A stretch of 64,000 nucleotides of DNA, from the NCBI GenBank assembly GCA_017893485.1, contig CM030366.1, positions 203,945,455-204,009,454 of the forward strand, read 5' to 3'. The notes under the pieces are model-generated. The model searched no databases and was not told the DNA's origin. It was given only the letters and a program-made list of their open reading frames with translations. Made by a program: the position numbers and the translations under genes. The stretch comes from Hemerocallis citrina. Its lineage: Eukaryota > Streptophyta > Magnoliopsida > Asparagales > Asphodelaceae. Positions 21,641 to 33,971 of the stretch are shown here, in pieces. Position 1 is the stretch's first letter. Each line of letters begins with the position of its first letter.

Positions 21641-22064
21641 TACTTCCCCTTAGCCTTAATGATAAAAAAGAAATAAAAAGTGGGAAACAAGGATTCGAAT
21701 TCAAGACGTCTTTAACCATGTCCAGATTTTGCTCATTATTAAGAAACCCACCTCATTTTTTTCTCATCAATGGACCATTCTCCTCTGAAAACCCTGTAAT
21801 TTCTTCATAACCCCATTATTTCAGTGTTAAAGGTCTTAAATACCCAGGTATTAATCTTCTTAACCTCTGTTGCTTCCTTTTTAAGGTGGAGCCCATTAAA
21901 ACATTAAAAAAGTAAAATTAAGGGTTTAGGCGTTAATCATACATATAAAGAAAGTTTAAATTAGTTTAGGTGCTAATCAAAAGTTACAGTAAATCCAAGG
22001 TAATTTAATAAAGAAATAAAGTATAAACAATTACACGACCTCACGTGCTTCACTTAGCCTGTAG
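21641..22064. other. Spacer between LINE-B and the MULE
   Basis: AT-rich, no gene recognised. Confidence 0.5.
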
Positions 22065-22073
22065 TGGAATATG

Positions 22074-22330
22074 AAATTTTTTCCAAACTGTCCCACTTTT
22101 TGAAAGTTTTTACTTTCTTTAAAAAAAATTTAAAACACCCTGCTCGCTTTTCGAAAAAGCGAGTTTGGATAAAATTCCATCGTTTTTTCAGAAAGCGAGT
22201 GCGAGGCTTTGGTTTTGCGCTAGCCTAGAATTGTTTTATGAAATAACGAAGGGGTTTAACCCACACTTGCTTTTTCGGAAAGCGAGTGTTGATTGAGACT
22301 TTTTAAGTTTCATGTCTCAATTCGTGATTT
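22074..22330 (+). repeat. MULE left TIR
   Basis: It begins AAATTTTTTCCAAACTGTCC and pairs over roughly 255 bp with the right TIR at moderate divergence. It contains three palindromic boxes built on ACTCGCTTT...AAAGCGAGT. Confidence 0.9.
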
Positions 22331-22734
22331 CACTTTCTCCCCAATCTTACTCTTACTTATATCTCTTCTCACTCTCTCCTTAACTCCGAAACTCAAAACC
22401 CTAGGTTCTCAAAATTGACCTCCTACCCACAAAATTTTCTCTAAATCTAAATATATTAACTTAATCTCCTCGACTCTGTCACTTTCACTCTCAAAATCCT
22501 AAACCCATCTTTCGAAAGATCCACATTTTGGAATTTTGATAAACTTGAAGTGGGTAGCAACTTCATCTCTTCTACCCAAATATCTACGGCTATATTCTCC
22601 CGAATAAGCATGTGAATGTATGATTTATATCACCTATTATTTTGTACATTTTTATAGGTTTTGCTAGTGGGTAGATAATAACTCGTATATTCGTATAAAT
22701 ATACGTAGATATGTATTACGTTATTCCTATTTGA
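22331..22734. promoter_or_regulatory. Presumed mudrA promoter/5' leader
   Basis: Between the TIR and the first protein similarity lie CT- and A-rich leader-like sequence and a possible intron end (TTTTTATAG at about 22660). I could not place a start codon or TATA box with confidence. Confidence 0.3.
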
Positions 22735-24816
22735 TTATACTTTGGTGGTGAAATAATTCGTGATCCAAAGATATGTTGTTGTTATAGTGCCGCTGATCCT
22801 GAAATAGTTTGGGCATCTCGTACCATTACTTTGGCAGAAATAGTTGAGAAAATTTATGAAGTTACTAATTGGGATAGGGATCAATGGAATGTGAAAATTT
22901 TAGCTCGGTGCACAGCAAGAAAAGGAGATTATCAGTATTTTATGACAGTGCCCGTATCTACTGATAATGCTATGAAGTCAATGATTACTAGGACACTTGA
23001 TCCCAATTGTACTTGGTCTGCATTGGAGTTATATATTCAGCAAATCCAAATTTTGAATACTCAGCCACATGATAATCCTAGTTCAAGCTTCGTACGAGAA
23101 GTACCGACACAGCAGATGAAGTCTAATCCCGTTCGAACTGCACAAGCAATCCCACTGTCCCCACAAGAAGACACCTTCACAAATACAACAAACCCGGATT
23201 CTACAGATGTTGAGTTGCCACGTCAACCTAGTCCGGTTCATGACTATATTCCAAATGACACTTTATTTGAATTATTTCAAAATGCTACCTTAACAACGAC
23301 CTATTAGACTATGATGAAGAAGAGGAAGAAACAAACGATGAAGTTGATGAGAGTGTAGAAAATGATGATGGGGACAAAGATGATGAATATGCAAATGTAA
23401 ATCCTACGAACAGCAGTTCTAATGAAGTGAGAGTTACTGATAGCTATGCCAATGTTAATGCTCATGTTACCGAGGAGATGACACAGGTGCAAGAATACAT
23501 CAAGTTCCACAAGAGTCATCTGATTCATCCAATGTAGATGAATTGTACATTGGACAGGAGTTTGTAAGTAAAGAGTCGATCCAGCAGGCTGTGAAGCTGT
23601 ATTTTATCAAGAAATATTGTGAATTCGTCACATTGAAATTTTCACCGGCACTGGACACTGTTAAATGTAAATTAGCACCTAGAAAACGGACAATTGAGGA
23701 GATGGTGCAAAGTCCCTCAGTAGTAAGTGATGGTGGCTGCCCTTGGAGATTACGAGCAATTTTTTCAAAAGGGGGGACAAATTTTGTGGTAAAGAATATA
23801 GTTGGGCCTCATACTTGTACGAATCCAACGATGAATCAGGACCACTGTAAAGTTAATTCTAGCATTATTTGCAATTTGATTGTGAGTATGGTGAAGTCTG
23901 AGATAGGTTTAACACCATGGGCCATTATTGAGATAGTGAAACTATAATATAATTATCAGATTTTATATAAGAAAGTTTGGATTGCAAAACAAAAGGCAAT
24001 TGAGAGGTTGTTCGGTACCTTCGAAGAAGCATACACGAAGTTGCCTTTTCTTCTATCAACAATACAAATAGCAAATTCAGGAACCGTTGTCCACTGGAAA
24101 AAATATCAGTCTAGTCCTGGCGAGGAAACATTCAAGGGAGTATTTTGGGAATTTGGTCCTTCAATTGAAGGTTTCAAGTCTCGCAGACCTGTTATTAGTG
24201 TTGACGAAACTCACTTGTACGGTAAGTACAAGGGTTGTTTGTTAATTGCTGTTTCCCCATATGCAAATGATAGCTTATTTCCCTTTGCATTTGCATTAGT
24301 TGATGGAGAGAGTATAAATACATGGCCATGGTTCATGAGTTGCATTCGGTATTTTGCCACCGATCGTACTGAGTTGTGTGTCATATCTGATCGTTATACT
24401 GGTATTTTGTCTGGTATGGATTTGCAAAATGGAGCTTGGAACGAACCTAATGCATGTCACCGTTATTGTATGCATCATTTTGCTACAAATTTCTTTAGTA
24501 GCAAGGCATTGCGAAAAAAACCAAAATTATAGCGTGTCAAAACCAAGCCAAAAAGTTCAGGACCAAACTCGTTGAACTTGAAACCATCATTGTGGAGGCA
24601 GCTAATTGGTTGAAAGAGAAACCGGTTGAGAAATGGGCACTTTATGCAAATGAAGGTTGAAGATACGGCATAATGACTACGAACCTATCAGAAGTCTTTA
24701 ATTCAGTCTTGAAAGGTGTCCGTAGTTTACCGGTAACTGTGATTGTGGAGATGGCCTTTTATCGTCTAAACTCTTACTTTACTACTCGTCGACAGGAAGT
24801 CAATAAGCTGGTTTGA
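22735..24816 (+). pseudogene. mudrA-like MULE transposase
   Basis: N-terminal part: YFGGEIIRD ... IYEVTNWDRDQW, the PB1-like N-terminus of MULE transposases, then an acidic linker (DYDEEEEETNDEVDE). Next comes LYIGQEFVSKESIQQAVKLY with CPWRLRA, the DNA-binding (FAR1/MuDR) region, then the catalytic domain: VISVDETHLYGKYKGCLL and LCVISDRYTG with the expected Asp residues, CHRYCMHH, and TTNLSEVFNSVLKGVR. Lesions are frameshifts near 23295, 23500 and 24515 (A-run), TAA at 23945-23947 and TGA at 24658-24660. The frame ends at 24816 and no SWIM zinc finger is seen, so the C-terminus is lost. Confidence 0.85.
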
Positions 24817-24835
24817 TCTCTGGAAAATTATATAC

Positions 24836-24993
24836 TCGATAGTCGCTTTTCCGAGAAAGTGAGCTGGTTTCACCAAGACTCAGAAAGCGAGTCTTGGTTC
24901 TGCTGGTAAAATGTATACAGGCTCAACACTCGCTTTCTTAAAAAGCGAGGAGCTCAATACTACACTCGCTTTCTAAGAAAGCGAGTCTAGGCT
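24836..24993. repeat. Palindromic boxes between the two MULE genes
   Basis: At least three hairpin-forming boxes occur here: about 24842-24863, 24928-24949 and 24963-24985. The last is a near-perfect inverted repeat of ACTCGCTTTCT and AGAAAGCGAGT. The same box type occurs three times in each TIR. It sits at the meeting point of the two convergent genes, so it could act in termination or as an internal transposase-binding site; both are inference. Confidence 0.8.
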
Positions 24994-25321
24994 TAAAAAA
25001 TATACTTTTATAATTCATTTCACAGTTGGCCTTGTATACATAACACAAAAACATTCCCAACCAAACTTCACCAATTCTCAAACCTACTTCACCAATTCTC
25101 CTTCACCAATTCTCAACCAACTTCACCAATTATTCTCAACCATTCACTCTCATGCATAACACAAAAAAACACAATCATTGAAAACTTTGAAACAATGAAA
25201 CAATCACACACTCACACATCCCATACAAACTTGCATTGCTTCATACATTCCAAATGTATAAAAGTTTACGATATTGAAACATACATTACAAATGAGTTGA
25301 AAAATTAATACCAAAAAAGCT
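24994..25321. other. Convergent 3' region of the MULE
   Basis: A/C-rich sequence with short direct repeats (CTTCACCAATTCTCAACC-type) and no ORF, downstream of both genes. Confidence 0.5.
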
Positions 25322-27513
25322 TTAGGGATCGGGCGTGAAGAAAGCGGGGGGTCTCCTTTGCCTTTTACCAAGTTGTGGAGTGGCCTGTGTGACATCGAAC
25401 ATCGAGATCGGATCCTCTTCTTGTTGTGTCCCCTCAACGTCGTCTTGTATCTCAGCGTCTTCATCTTCTTCTTCAAAATCGTTTCTAGGACGAGGTGAGG
25501 GTCTATGTACTACTTTCTTCCTACGAACACCACGTGCACTGGTTCGATGTGCAAGAGTAGTTAGTATTGCATCTAAGGTTGCTCCCTCGCCCACAACATC
25601 AGCTTGTGCATGACACGACATCATCATCTCGCGTGCAAAGTCCTTCACCGGTTCCGCGACGTTGCTCCTCAACACAACAACACATTTTTTAGCCATAGTC
25701 CATGTCTGGCTCATCTACAAAACATGAGAAGTTGAAATATTAAATACAGTGCATGTATATATAAACAAAAATTGTAGGAAAACTTCAAAAAAATACAACA
25801 AAATTTAAAAACTTACAATTGTACGAAGAGCCGATGCCTTCGGTTGGAACATAGGCAAATTCATCGAATGTTGATCTGCTGGTTCGGCTACTGGTCGACG
25901 AAGCAGGACTACCACACCAACAGGAGTCTGCACTGTCGGAGAGATATAGCGTCTAGTCATTCTCTCGTACGTGGCCATGTAAGTCGCATGCACCGATCGG
26001 TCAAACGGATGAATGTCACCAATGATTTCATCGAACCGGTGCTGATTCCATCTCTTAACATATGTAGCAAAGCATGCGGCCTAAATGTGTCCGGGTTGTC
26101 GACCCATTCCAGTGATAGAATGCATATCAGCATTGAACGGTTCGGCAACAGGAATCATTTGAAGGAGACCAAACTGACGTAGCATTCTACTAGCGTAGTA
26201 GAATTCTACTGTGCAAAAGTTGATTAATGGTGCCTTTGTCAACCACAGATCGTGCTTGTACAAGCAAATAGGCGGTAGTCGAGCAACACGCGCCTCTGTG
26301 TAGGGCAGCCACATGACGCAATCATCTGCTAACCTATCCAATTCATTACGGAAGTACGTCAGGCATCTGTTGGGGTTGGCTGTCCATGTGAGATTGCCGG
26401 ACCAGTAAACACCGAGTGGAGGTAACATGTGCTAGTCCTCAGGGAGATGGATCCAAATGGGTGATTACCTCCGTACTACGGGCCGACCCACATGAATACG
26501 CTCCCAACTCCAGACTTGTAGTAAGATCATTGGTCCATTCATCTGCATCGAACCAAGACTACAATTACACAAACTCCGGTATAGGGACGACAACGCGGCA
26601 CTACCCCAACTGTACTGTCCGATTGTTCACAGATCGGCAATCAATGGCAGGTACATCAAGGAGACCGAATGACCAGTTGAATTTTGGAACATCACGCCGC
26701 CAAATAGTGTAAGGATGTAAGCCCTACAGTAGCACTCCACCTCAGCCTCAGTGGAACCTTCATTCAATCGATTCTTGAAAGTGTCCTTCAACCACTTCAA
26801 GCGAATAAATTTTCCATTTATTGCATCGGTTTTCACTTCGATACCAAGGTACTGTTCCACTAGATATATCGGCTTGAAGTCCATTGTACCGTTCACTGCC
26901 TGCCTATCAACTGGAAGACCGGTGAATACGGAGACGTCCTGCAGTGTTATGGTCATCTCCCCAACTGGCAGGTAAAAGGTATGTGTTTCAGGCCGCCATC
27001 TCTCAAGTAGTGTGGTAAGAAGAGGCCGATCACATTTGATGGAGCTCATCAGTCCAATACCATAAAACCCACAGTCCCGTAGAATCTCGTGAATCCGTGG
27101 GTGCATAGAAAGTGGATGACCACCCCTAAATGTACACTCCTTAGATTTACCTTCCCACACATCCTTCGAACGATGATGCGATTAGAGAGTAAGGAGTGTA
27201 GGGTCGAGGGGACCTGGACCTCCGGGAAGAATATAAGATGATGAAGAAGGGGTTGAAGAAGAAGGGCTCGCCTCATTTGGATTAGTTGGGACCTACACAA
27301 TAACAACATTTACATCAATAGACCGATATTAAATTTTATTGTATGATAATCAAACTAATCGAATAAAAATAATTATTCACTTACATTAGTACGCTTGGTA
27401 CCACCACAACCACGTCCACCGCGAAGAGGTGGGCCAAAAGAAGTATGTGGTCCGTCGCCACGAGGAAGTCTACTACTCGATCCTTCCTCCATATTACCCA
27501 TCGTGTGTGCCAT
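25322..27513 (-). pseudogene. Plant-mobile-domain (PMD/MAIN-like) gene carried by the MULE
   Basis: Three exons on minus: 27513-27385, 27292-25817 and 25714-25322, with GT-AG introns whose frames join. Exon 1 starts MAHTMGNMEEGSSSR. Exon 2 has HPRIHEILRDCGFYGI, ERWRPETHTFYLPVGEMT, LQDVSVFTGLPV, QYSWGSAALSSLYRSLC and LLQVWSWERI, the signature of PMD (PF10536-type) proteins. Exon 3 is an acidic tail ending GKRQRRPPAFFTP. Exon 2 keeps one frame but has stops at 27182, 26627, 26465, 26432 and 26081. Each is one C-to-T change from CAA, CAG or CGA. PMD genes are known both as host genes (MAIN, MAIL) and inside MULEs. Confidence 0.85.
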
Positions 27514-28124
27514 TTATAATAACTGAGAGTACACTACAACTTAAACAAATTGTTATTAACTTTACCAAAAATATACAACCTACATATATCCAATTTTTAC
27601 ACTGTATACCTTCATATACTCAAAATGGAATATACTATATACCTACATATACTAAAAAATTTATAACATACTTATAAACAAACCTACAATGTTATTAACT
27701 GTACCAAAAATTTGGGTGATTTTGGGTGATTTAACACACAGACAATGTTAATGCTTAAAAAAAAGAAAATTCAAAAATTCAAAAGTATGAGAAATATACC
27801 GTTAAAATAAGGTAATTGAAAATGTAGATAGTGAATAAGAGGTCGAAGAAGCTCCTTCAACCGCACTCTTTATCCCCAAATTTGAAAATGAACGAACTCT
27901 TGGATATTGGGGTTTAGGATTTTTGGGTTAATCGAGATGAGATATGTAGATGAGAGAAGTGAAAAATCGAAGCAAGATGAGAAATGCGAGGATTTTATGG
28001 GTTAATCGACGAATTTTTGGGGTTAAAGGACGAAATCGCGAGATCAGAGATGGGTTAGGGTTTCGGGGTTAGAAGAGGAGGAGGAAGATAGAGAGTGAAA
28101 GAGGAAGTGAGATCTGATTTTCGA

Positions 28125-28380
28125 GCCTGGGGGTTAAAAAGTCTCAATCGACACTCGCTTTCCGAAAAAGCGAATGTGGGTTAAACCTCATCGTTTTTTC
28201 AAAAAGCAATTCTAGGTTAGCGAAAAACCAAAGCCTCACACTTGCATTCTGAAAAAGCGATGAGGTTTTACCCAAACTCGCTTTTTCAGAAAGCGAGTAG
28301 GGCATTTTGGAAATTTTTTTTAAAAAGGAGGGCAGTTTGGGAAAAACTTTCAAAAAGTGGGACAGTTTGGGAAAAAATTC
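28125..28380 (-). repeat. MULE right TIR
   Basis: Its minus strand begins GAATTTTTTCCCAAACTGTC and follows the left TIR with small gaps. It contains three CTCGCTTT/AAAGCGAG boxes. Confidence 0.9.
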
Positions 28381-28389
28381 TGGAATATG

Positions 28390-28523
28390 TGGGTTTTCTA
28401 ATCAAGGAACCAAGCAGAATGTGGTCCATTCATGAGAAGAAAAAATATATCTATGTGGATTTCTTGATAATAGGTCAAAACTGTGGTTGGTTAAGTGAAA
28501 TCTATCTATTTAATTATTACGGA
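28390..28523. other. Short spacer
   Basis: No feature seen between the MULE and the start of duplicated segment copy 1. Confidence 0.4.
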
Positions 28524-30540
28524 TATTTGTATCCGATTCGAATATTTTGGACATATTTGAATCCATATCTGGATCCTTAAAAAATGTAGTTTTGTGATCT
28601 GTATCTGGATCCAGATTCGAACGGATATGGATTTTTAATATCTGAATTCGCAATAAATTTTAGATTCAGATCATGATCGAATTGGATAAATTCGTATCCT
28701 AAAGTATCCCTATATATTACAATCACCTCTCCCTATGGGCTTAACGTCCTCGCTAAGCTTTGACCCATATCCAACTCATGACATCCTTTCTAGCCGATGT
28801 GGTCCACATGGATGTCACTACCATGATCCCACCCGTGTACTACCATTGTCTTTCTACCAGCTTACTGTTCATGGCCATATCAGTGTTTACACCCATCGTG
28901 GCCTCACAATCGGGGTCGAAATTTGGCTCTGATACCACTTGTCATGCTCCGGATTGGCTGACCTACTAGACCAGTAACCCTGAGTTAATCCTGTAGTCAT
29001 GACTGGTATTTTCCAAGGCTCTACCACAAGACTAAAGCCTTACCAAAAAATCTAGCTATATGGAAAACAATTTGTGTTCATTGATTTTATTATACAAGGA
29101 CCATCAACTGACTAACCATTTCAATGCGGGACAAAGTTCATACACTTCCATCCAACCTAATTCACTTCACCTATTTTTATGTCCAAACTAAGCCCATTCT
29201 ACAAGCTCATATTCAATCCACCAATTAATACAAGCTCATTAATAATTTCTATGAGTCCATATATTAAATCTAAGCTCACCACCTTTTAAGGATATTGCAA
29301 CGTTAATCCACACCACCAAACCTATAATCAAGTGATCGTGATCGCCATTTTACCAAAGTTGAGAAAAGTGCCTAACAAAAAGAAAAGATGGGTATGATAT
29401 GACGTTTGGAGGCTTTCCTAGGTGCCACTTCGTTGACTCCTCGTGTTTTGAACAATCATGCAGACGATGTCTTCCTACTGAAGAAAAGAGTGAGAAAAAT
29501 CTTTTAAAAAATGGTGTAGTATCTACTATACATGCAAGTAAATAGTATTGAAAAAAGAAGTGGTAATAGTAATACTACCACGTCGGATGATAGACCCGAG
29601 GAGGCTAACCCTTGCTAGCTCCCTACCCTCTAAGTGGGAACAAGTAATGAAAATATGTGTGTCAGTGTGTGAGCAAGTCATTAAAATGTGGAATTTATGG
29701 AAAATAAATAAAATATGGGCTCAACCCACTCGGGTCATATTAAGCGCTACATAGACTCATCCTTAACCTGGCTCATTAAGAGTTTAATATGCTCATCCTA
29801 AACTACTACACATGAGCACTTCACCTTAGGGATTGAAAATGGAGTATAAAACTCTTATAAAATATTAAGTGTGTGCTCTCTTGCCACCCAATCTGCTTGT
29901 TATTACCACATTGAACCTCTTACAAGGGGCTACCTATCACACATGCTAGGTTCTCACATTTGGAAGGCTCATTTAGGCAAGGCCGCATCCACCTCAATGC
30001 ATCTAGGTTTGATCAATTCCTCGACTGACCCATTAATAAGAGCTTTATACTATGTGTGCCTTAATAGACTTGTAATATATTTATATTTTAATCTCGTTCA
30101 CATCGAGCCTATAATTCTACATCTAGAGTAAACATGCCTTGATGCAAAATAACAAGTGTATGCAAATTTAACATGATAATCATGAGAAGAATATCTCTCT
30201 GTGTGTGTGATTAATGTTATATATGAGATTTGAGTATGAATGTATGGTTTTGAAATTTGATCGTAGCCGCCTTTATTGGGGAGTGATAAATTTCCACCCA
30301 AGTTAATTATGTATAAGACCAGCATCGAACATATGACATCTCACTTTAAAGTGAGAAACTCTGCCGCTTGCACTACAAGTGCTTGGCAATATGAATATTG
30401 TTGGGTTTATGTCTTGCATACTGTATTGGATACAAAGACGATGAGACGATGGAGGGAACGAGATGATTGGAGACGGAGTGGAAGCGAGAAGGAAACAGTC
30501 AGCAGGAGCAATAGTAGCAGGTTGCGATCTTCCCGCAAGG
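28524..30540 (-). mobile_element. Decayed LTR element with iMet primer site (copy 1)
   Basis: GGCTCTGATACCA at 28925-28937 (minus TGGTATCAGAGCC) abuts an LTR start TGTCATGCTCC at 28940. The 220 bp to its left share AGCCGATGTGG and CGTCCTCGCT with the internal domain of TRIM-2. An LTR end (ATATTACA at about 28717) followed by a purine tract on minus marks the other side. The two presumed LTRs do not match by eye, so one is truncated. No coding sequence. Confidence 0.5.
30270..30388 (-). mobile_element. tRNA-derived, SINE-like sequence (copy 1)
   Basis: On minus, TAGTGCAAGCGG (30364-30375) fits the pol III A box and ATGTTCGATGC (30322-30332) a B box, with spacing near that of a tRNA. The stem CTCAC..GTGAG lies between. 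The cloverleaf is incomplete, so it is not a tRNA gene. The same sequence occurs in copy 2 at about 52560-52680. Confidence 0.4.
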
Positions 30541-30545
30541 AGGAC

Positions 30546-33500
30546 TGTCACGCCCCGCTTCCCAAAAACATGGAATACGAGCGCGTGACGAAGCCCAACG
30601 AATGATTTTAACATCATCCATAAGCTGTAGGATCGACTCAGCATCATAACAAGAATATAACCAGATTTATATATGACCAGGCATGCATGAATAATTTATT
30701 AAGTAACAGAAAACAATTAAAAACAAATAATAATGTCCAAATAGTTTTTAAGTATGGATCAAATGTAAAACTTGGGAACGTAGCCTGTTATAAGTCTTAA
30801 GTAGCAAGAATAAATAATTCAAGAAAAACAATTAATCTAAATAAGTCCTGCCTCCACTTGAAAGCTAAAATTTCTGCTCACCAATTTCAGCAGGTAGCTC
30901 GTCTCCAAAGTCTGCTTAATAAATATAAAAAGGAAAAAAAAGGAAAAAACAAGAGAAAATGCCCTTAGTGCAAGCTAGGGCCACAAATAGTAAAAACGAG
31001 TACAAGTAATGGGGAATTGGAATCAAGAATGTAACAGAGATATAACAAGTAGTGGAAAGAACCAAGAACCAGCTAACAAGAAGGATAACTCAAGTAAACA
31101 GGCTGGATAACAAATACTAGTGGTAAAACAAGTGACAAGTGAACACATAGGGCATCTAACCTCAAGTGACACGCATCTAGTTCAAGTGTCAGGTATCTAG
31201 TCTCAAGTCTAGTGTCAAGTTGTCAGGTCTCAAGTAACAAGTTGTCGAGTATCGGTAACAAGTTGTCAAGTTCAAGTTTCATGTATCCAGTTCAAGTTTC
31301 ATGTATCGGGTTTCATGTGTCAAGTTCCAAGTATCAAGTAGTCAAGAATCGTGTAAGCATGTTTCATGTTCAAGTCTTGTAGTTATTACTATCTAGGTAG
31401 CACTTCATGCATCCATCTTTTTACTACATGGTTGCTACAGTCAAAACAATTTCGTTTGGACCTAGTAATGGATTTTATAGGGCAGCGTACTCAGGTATCA
31501 AGTATCAAGCAAGCACGGTTCATGAATACGAAAATAAATAACAAGTTCACAAAGCGAGTCCGTGAATACTAACAAGTTCAAGAACACCACAGTGGGTTCA
31601 TGAATACAACAAGTTCATGAGCCAAGTAACTGACTCCATGAATATATCAAGTGCAACAAGTTCATGAACCGAGTACTGGGAAACACGGGCCCCCTTCCAA
31701 GTACACTTACCTATATTATCCACCACTATGGTCTTTCCCTTAAACCCCGGCTTGTTACTTTTATTAATTCTTATCAAGCAAGCATACATGTGTGCGAAAC
31801 AAGTCAAGAAATCAGGGTCATGTACATGGAATGAGCTTAGGGTAATTATATGGCATAATCGAGGGTCGATATGAATAAATTATCCAGCTAAAATGTTCAG
31901 GCAGAATTTGTGTATATGTATTCATACATATGAAATAGTGTTGAAATAATGTAAATTAATTCTAAGAAAAATTGGGGATGTCCTATAGGGTGTCCAGCAA
32001 TCGTATATAAAATTTCAAGTCAAACGCTTGCTGTTAACATAGTTAAATTAATTCGCAAAGTAAAGGTGTGCAGCAGTTTTGCAAATCTGCGTCTACCAAC
32101 ACAGCTGCAGTAAAACTGCAATAACTCCCAGACCGTAACTCCAAATTCGAAAATTCTATAATCTATCGACATATAGACATCTAGAGCTACATTTTCTATT
32201 CAGGGATCGTGTTCAGATTCTGATGTTAAAGGGGTCAAAACAGCATAACAAGATTCAGGACAGCAACATGTGGGAATATCTTCCTAGTATAGGTTATAGG
32301 AAAATTTGTTATTAGGCGTCTAAGCTATTGTGTGATATAAATACAGGATAATGGTGGTCAAAACAGTAAGTAATAATTATTTTCCAAGTCAAATGGTTGC
32401 AAGTTCATCAAATACAAAATATAACATGTGTCTACAAATCTAGGGCTCCTTAATTCATGTGTCCATATGTTCAGGGGTAAAAGAGTCCAAGTAATTATAA
32501 TTTAACACAATGAAATTTTTGTGACTCTTAGAATTATAAATTTTGGAGGTTTAATATTGATCAACAACGATAGTCAAGGAGGAGTTACATTTCTAACTAT
32601 TTGTAGTATTCAAGAGATGCTTGTACTAGAACAAATAAATTGTATAAGAGATATTTGCCTTAATTGACGACGGTAGATCCGATTGTTGAAGAAAATTGGA
32701 TCGAAAAATCCTGGGCGAAGTCTCCCAAAAGCACGTGTGAAGAACGTGCGAAGATCGACCATAGATCGAGTTTTCCCCACACCAGATCCAAGCCCAAACA
32801 CAGAACAGCGAACGGGATCAGCTGCACCAAAACACGGAACAGCGAAACCACCCAATCAGAACTCTCCCGCACACCAGATCGATGCCCAAACAGCAAACAC
32901 GAGCGGGGATCTGCTATGGCCGAACGCGGGACAGCGATCAGATCGAGCTCAACTGCACGGATCTTGGCGCGATCCTATGGTCGAGATTCAATCCCGCTAA
33001 TCACTGTTTCTTCTTCTTCTTCGTTCTCTTCTTCGACGAACACAGAGCGAGAGAGGGAATGGCGGTGGCGGGGGCTTCGATGTGGCGATGCGACGGCGAC
33101 GACTGTGGTGTGACGAGCGGCGACTGACGACAACGGCGCAACGTCGAGAACTGACGTGCGCGGCGACTCTGCTCCTTGGGTTCGAACAGGGGAGGAGTTT
33201 GGGGGTGGCTCGAGGATGTTGAAGGCGATGGACGGAGGTCGGATTGAGGAGGCGACGGCGAGGCGATGATAATGGCGATGGGTAGAGGTTGATGGAGGTC
33301 GAAAATGGCGATATGGGTTTTCGGAGGTTGGGTTCGATGGTGGATGAGGCCGGCGGTGGTGCTGGTTATGCGGGGATGATGGTCGTGGGTGTTGGCGATG
33401 GTGTTGATGATGGAAAGATGATCAGAGGGCAATCGAAGGGATCGATGATGAACGAGAGCGAGCGAGGAAGAAGAAGATGGGAGCGACGGTGGTTGTTGGG

Positions 33501-33848
33501 TTTTAACAATGATTAGGGTTGAGATTAGGGTTAGGGTAGGGTTATATAGTAGGGTTTCGGGTTTGTGGGTTTTGGGTACCCGAATTGAATAGGGCCCAAC
33601 AGGAGAATTGGTCAAAATGCAATAAAATGGGGGATAAAGAGATAAATGAGAAGAAATAGCCATTTCTTCATGAAGAATGACACAAAGTGTGCACAAATGA
33701 ATTCGATAAAAGGACCAAAAAAATTGAGTCGAGACAAAATAATGATTTTATTCAATCTGAAACAAAATACTGGATCTCAAATAGACGGAAGAGTACAATT
33801 GAGCAAAATACAGTATAAAAGTACAAATACGGGGAAACAGGAGTTACA
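30546..33848 (-). mobile_element. Solo LTR, family 1, inverted copy
   Basis: On minus it starts TGTAACTCCTGTTTCC and ends GGGAAGCGGGGCGTGACA, the same ends as the solo LTR at 683-3723. Target duplication aggac (30541-30545, 33849-33853). Copy 2 at about 52835 has the uninterrupted site. No gag or pol; the CpG-rich 32650-33520 block gives long frames on both strands but only low-complexity peptides. Confidence 0.88.
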
Positions 33849-33971
33849 AGGACAATCAACCGGTCTTGATGGACGGTCGACCGTTCGCGGCGCTGATGAG
33901 TTCTGGGCTCAGATCTGGCTGATTCATGAGAAGCCCAACTTGCTCTTCAAGTTAGAACGTGTGGCTCCTAT

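Larger units (their letters stand above)
22074..28380 (+). mobile_element. MULE (Mutator-like element) with long TIRs, transposase and PMD gene
   Basis: A perfect 9-bp target duplication TGGAATATG (22065-22073, 28381-28389) flanks inverted repeats of about 255 bp (22074-22330 and 28125-28380). The 6.3-kb body holds two convergent genes: a mudrA-like transposase on plus and a plant-mobile-domain gene on minus. 9-bp duplications and long TIRs are diagnostic of MULEs. Both genes carry several stops, so this copy is dead as an autonomous unit, although ends and size are intact. Confidence 0.95.

Noticed and set aside
28144..28580. Frames in the MULE right TIR region
   Set aside because: TIR sequence; the same frames are not kept in the left TIR.
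30322..30375. A functional tRNA gene on minus
   Set aside because: Box A and B fit, but acceptor pairing and a 7-base anticodon loop are missing.
32610..33696. Long frames on both strands, including 231 codons on minus
   Set aside because: CpG-rich, low-complexity part of a solo LTR; composition-driven openness.
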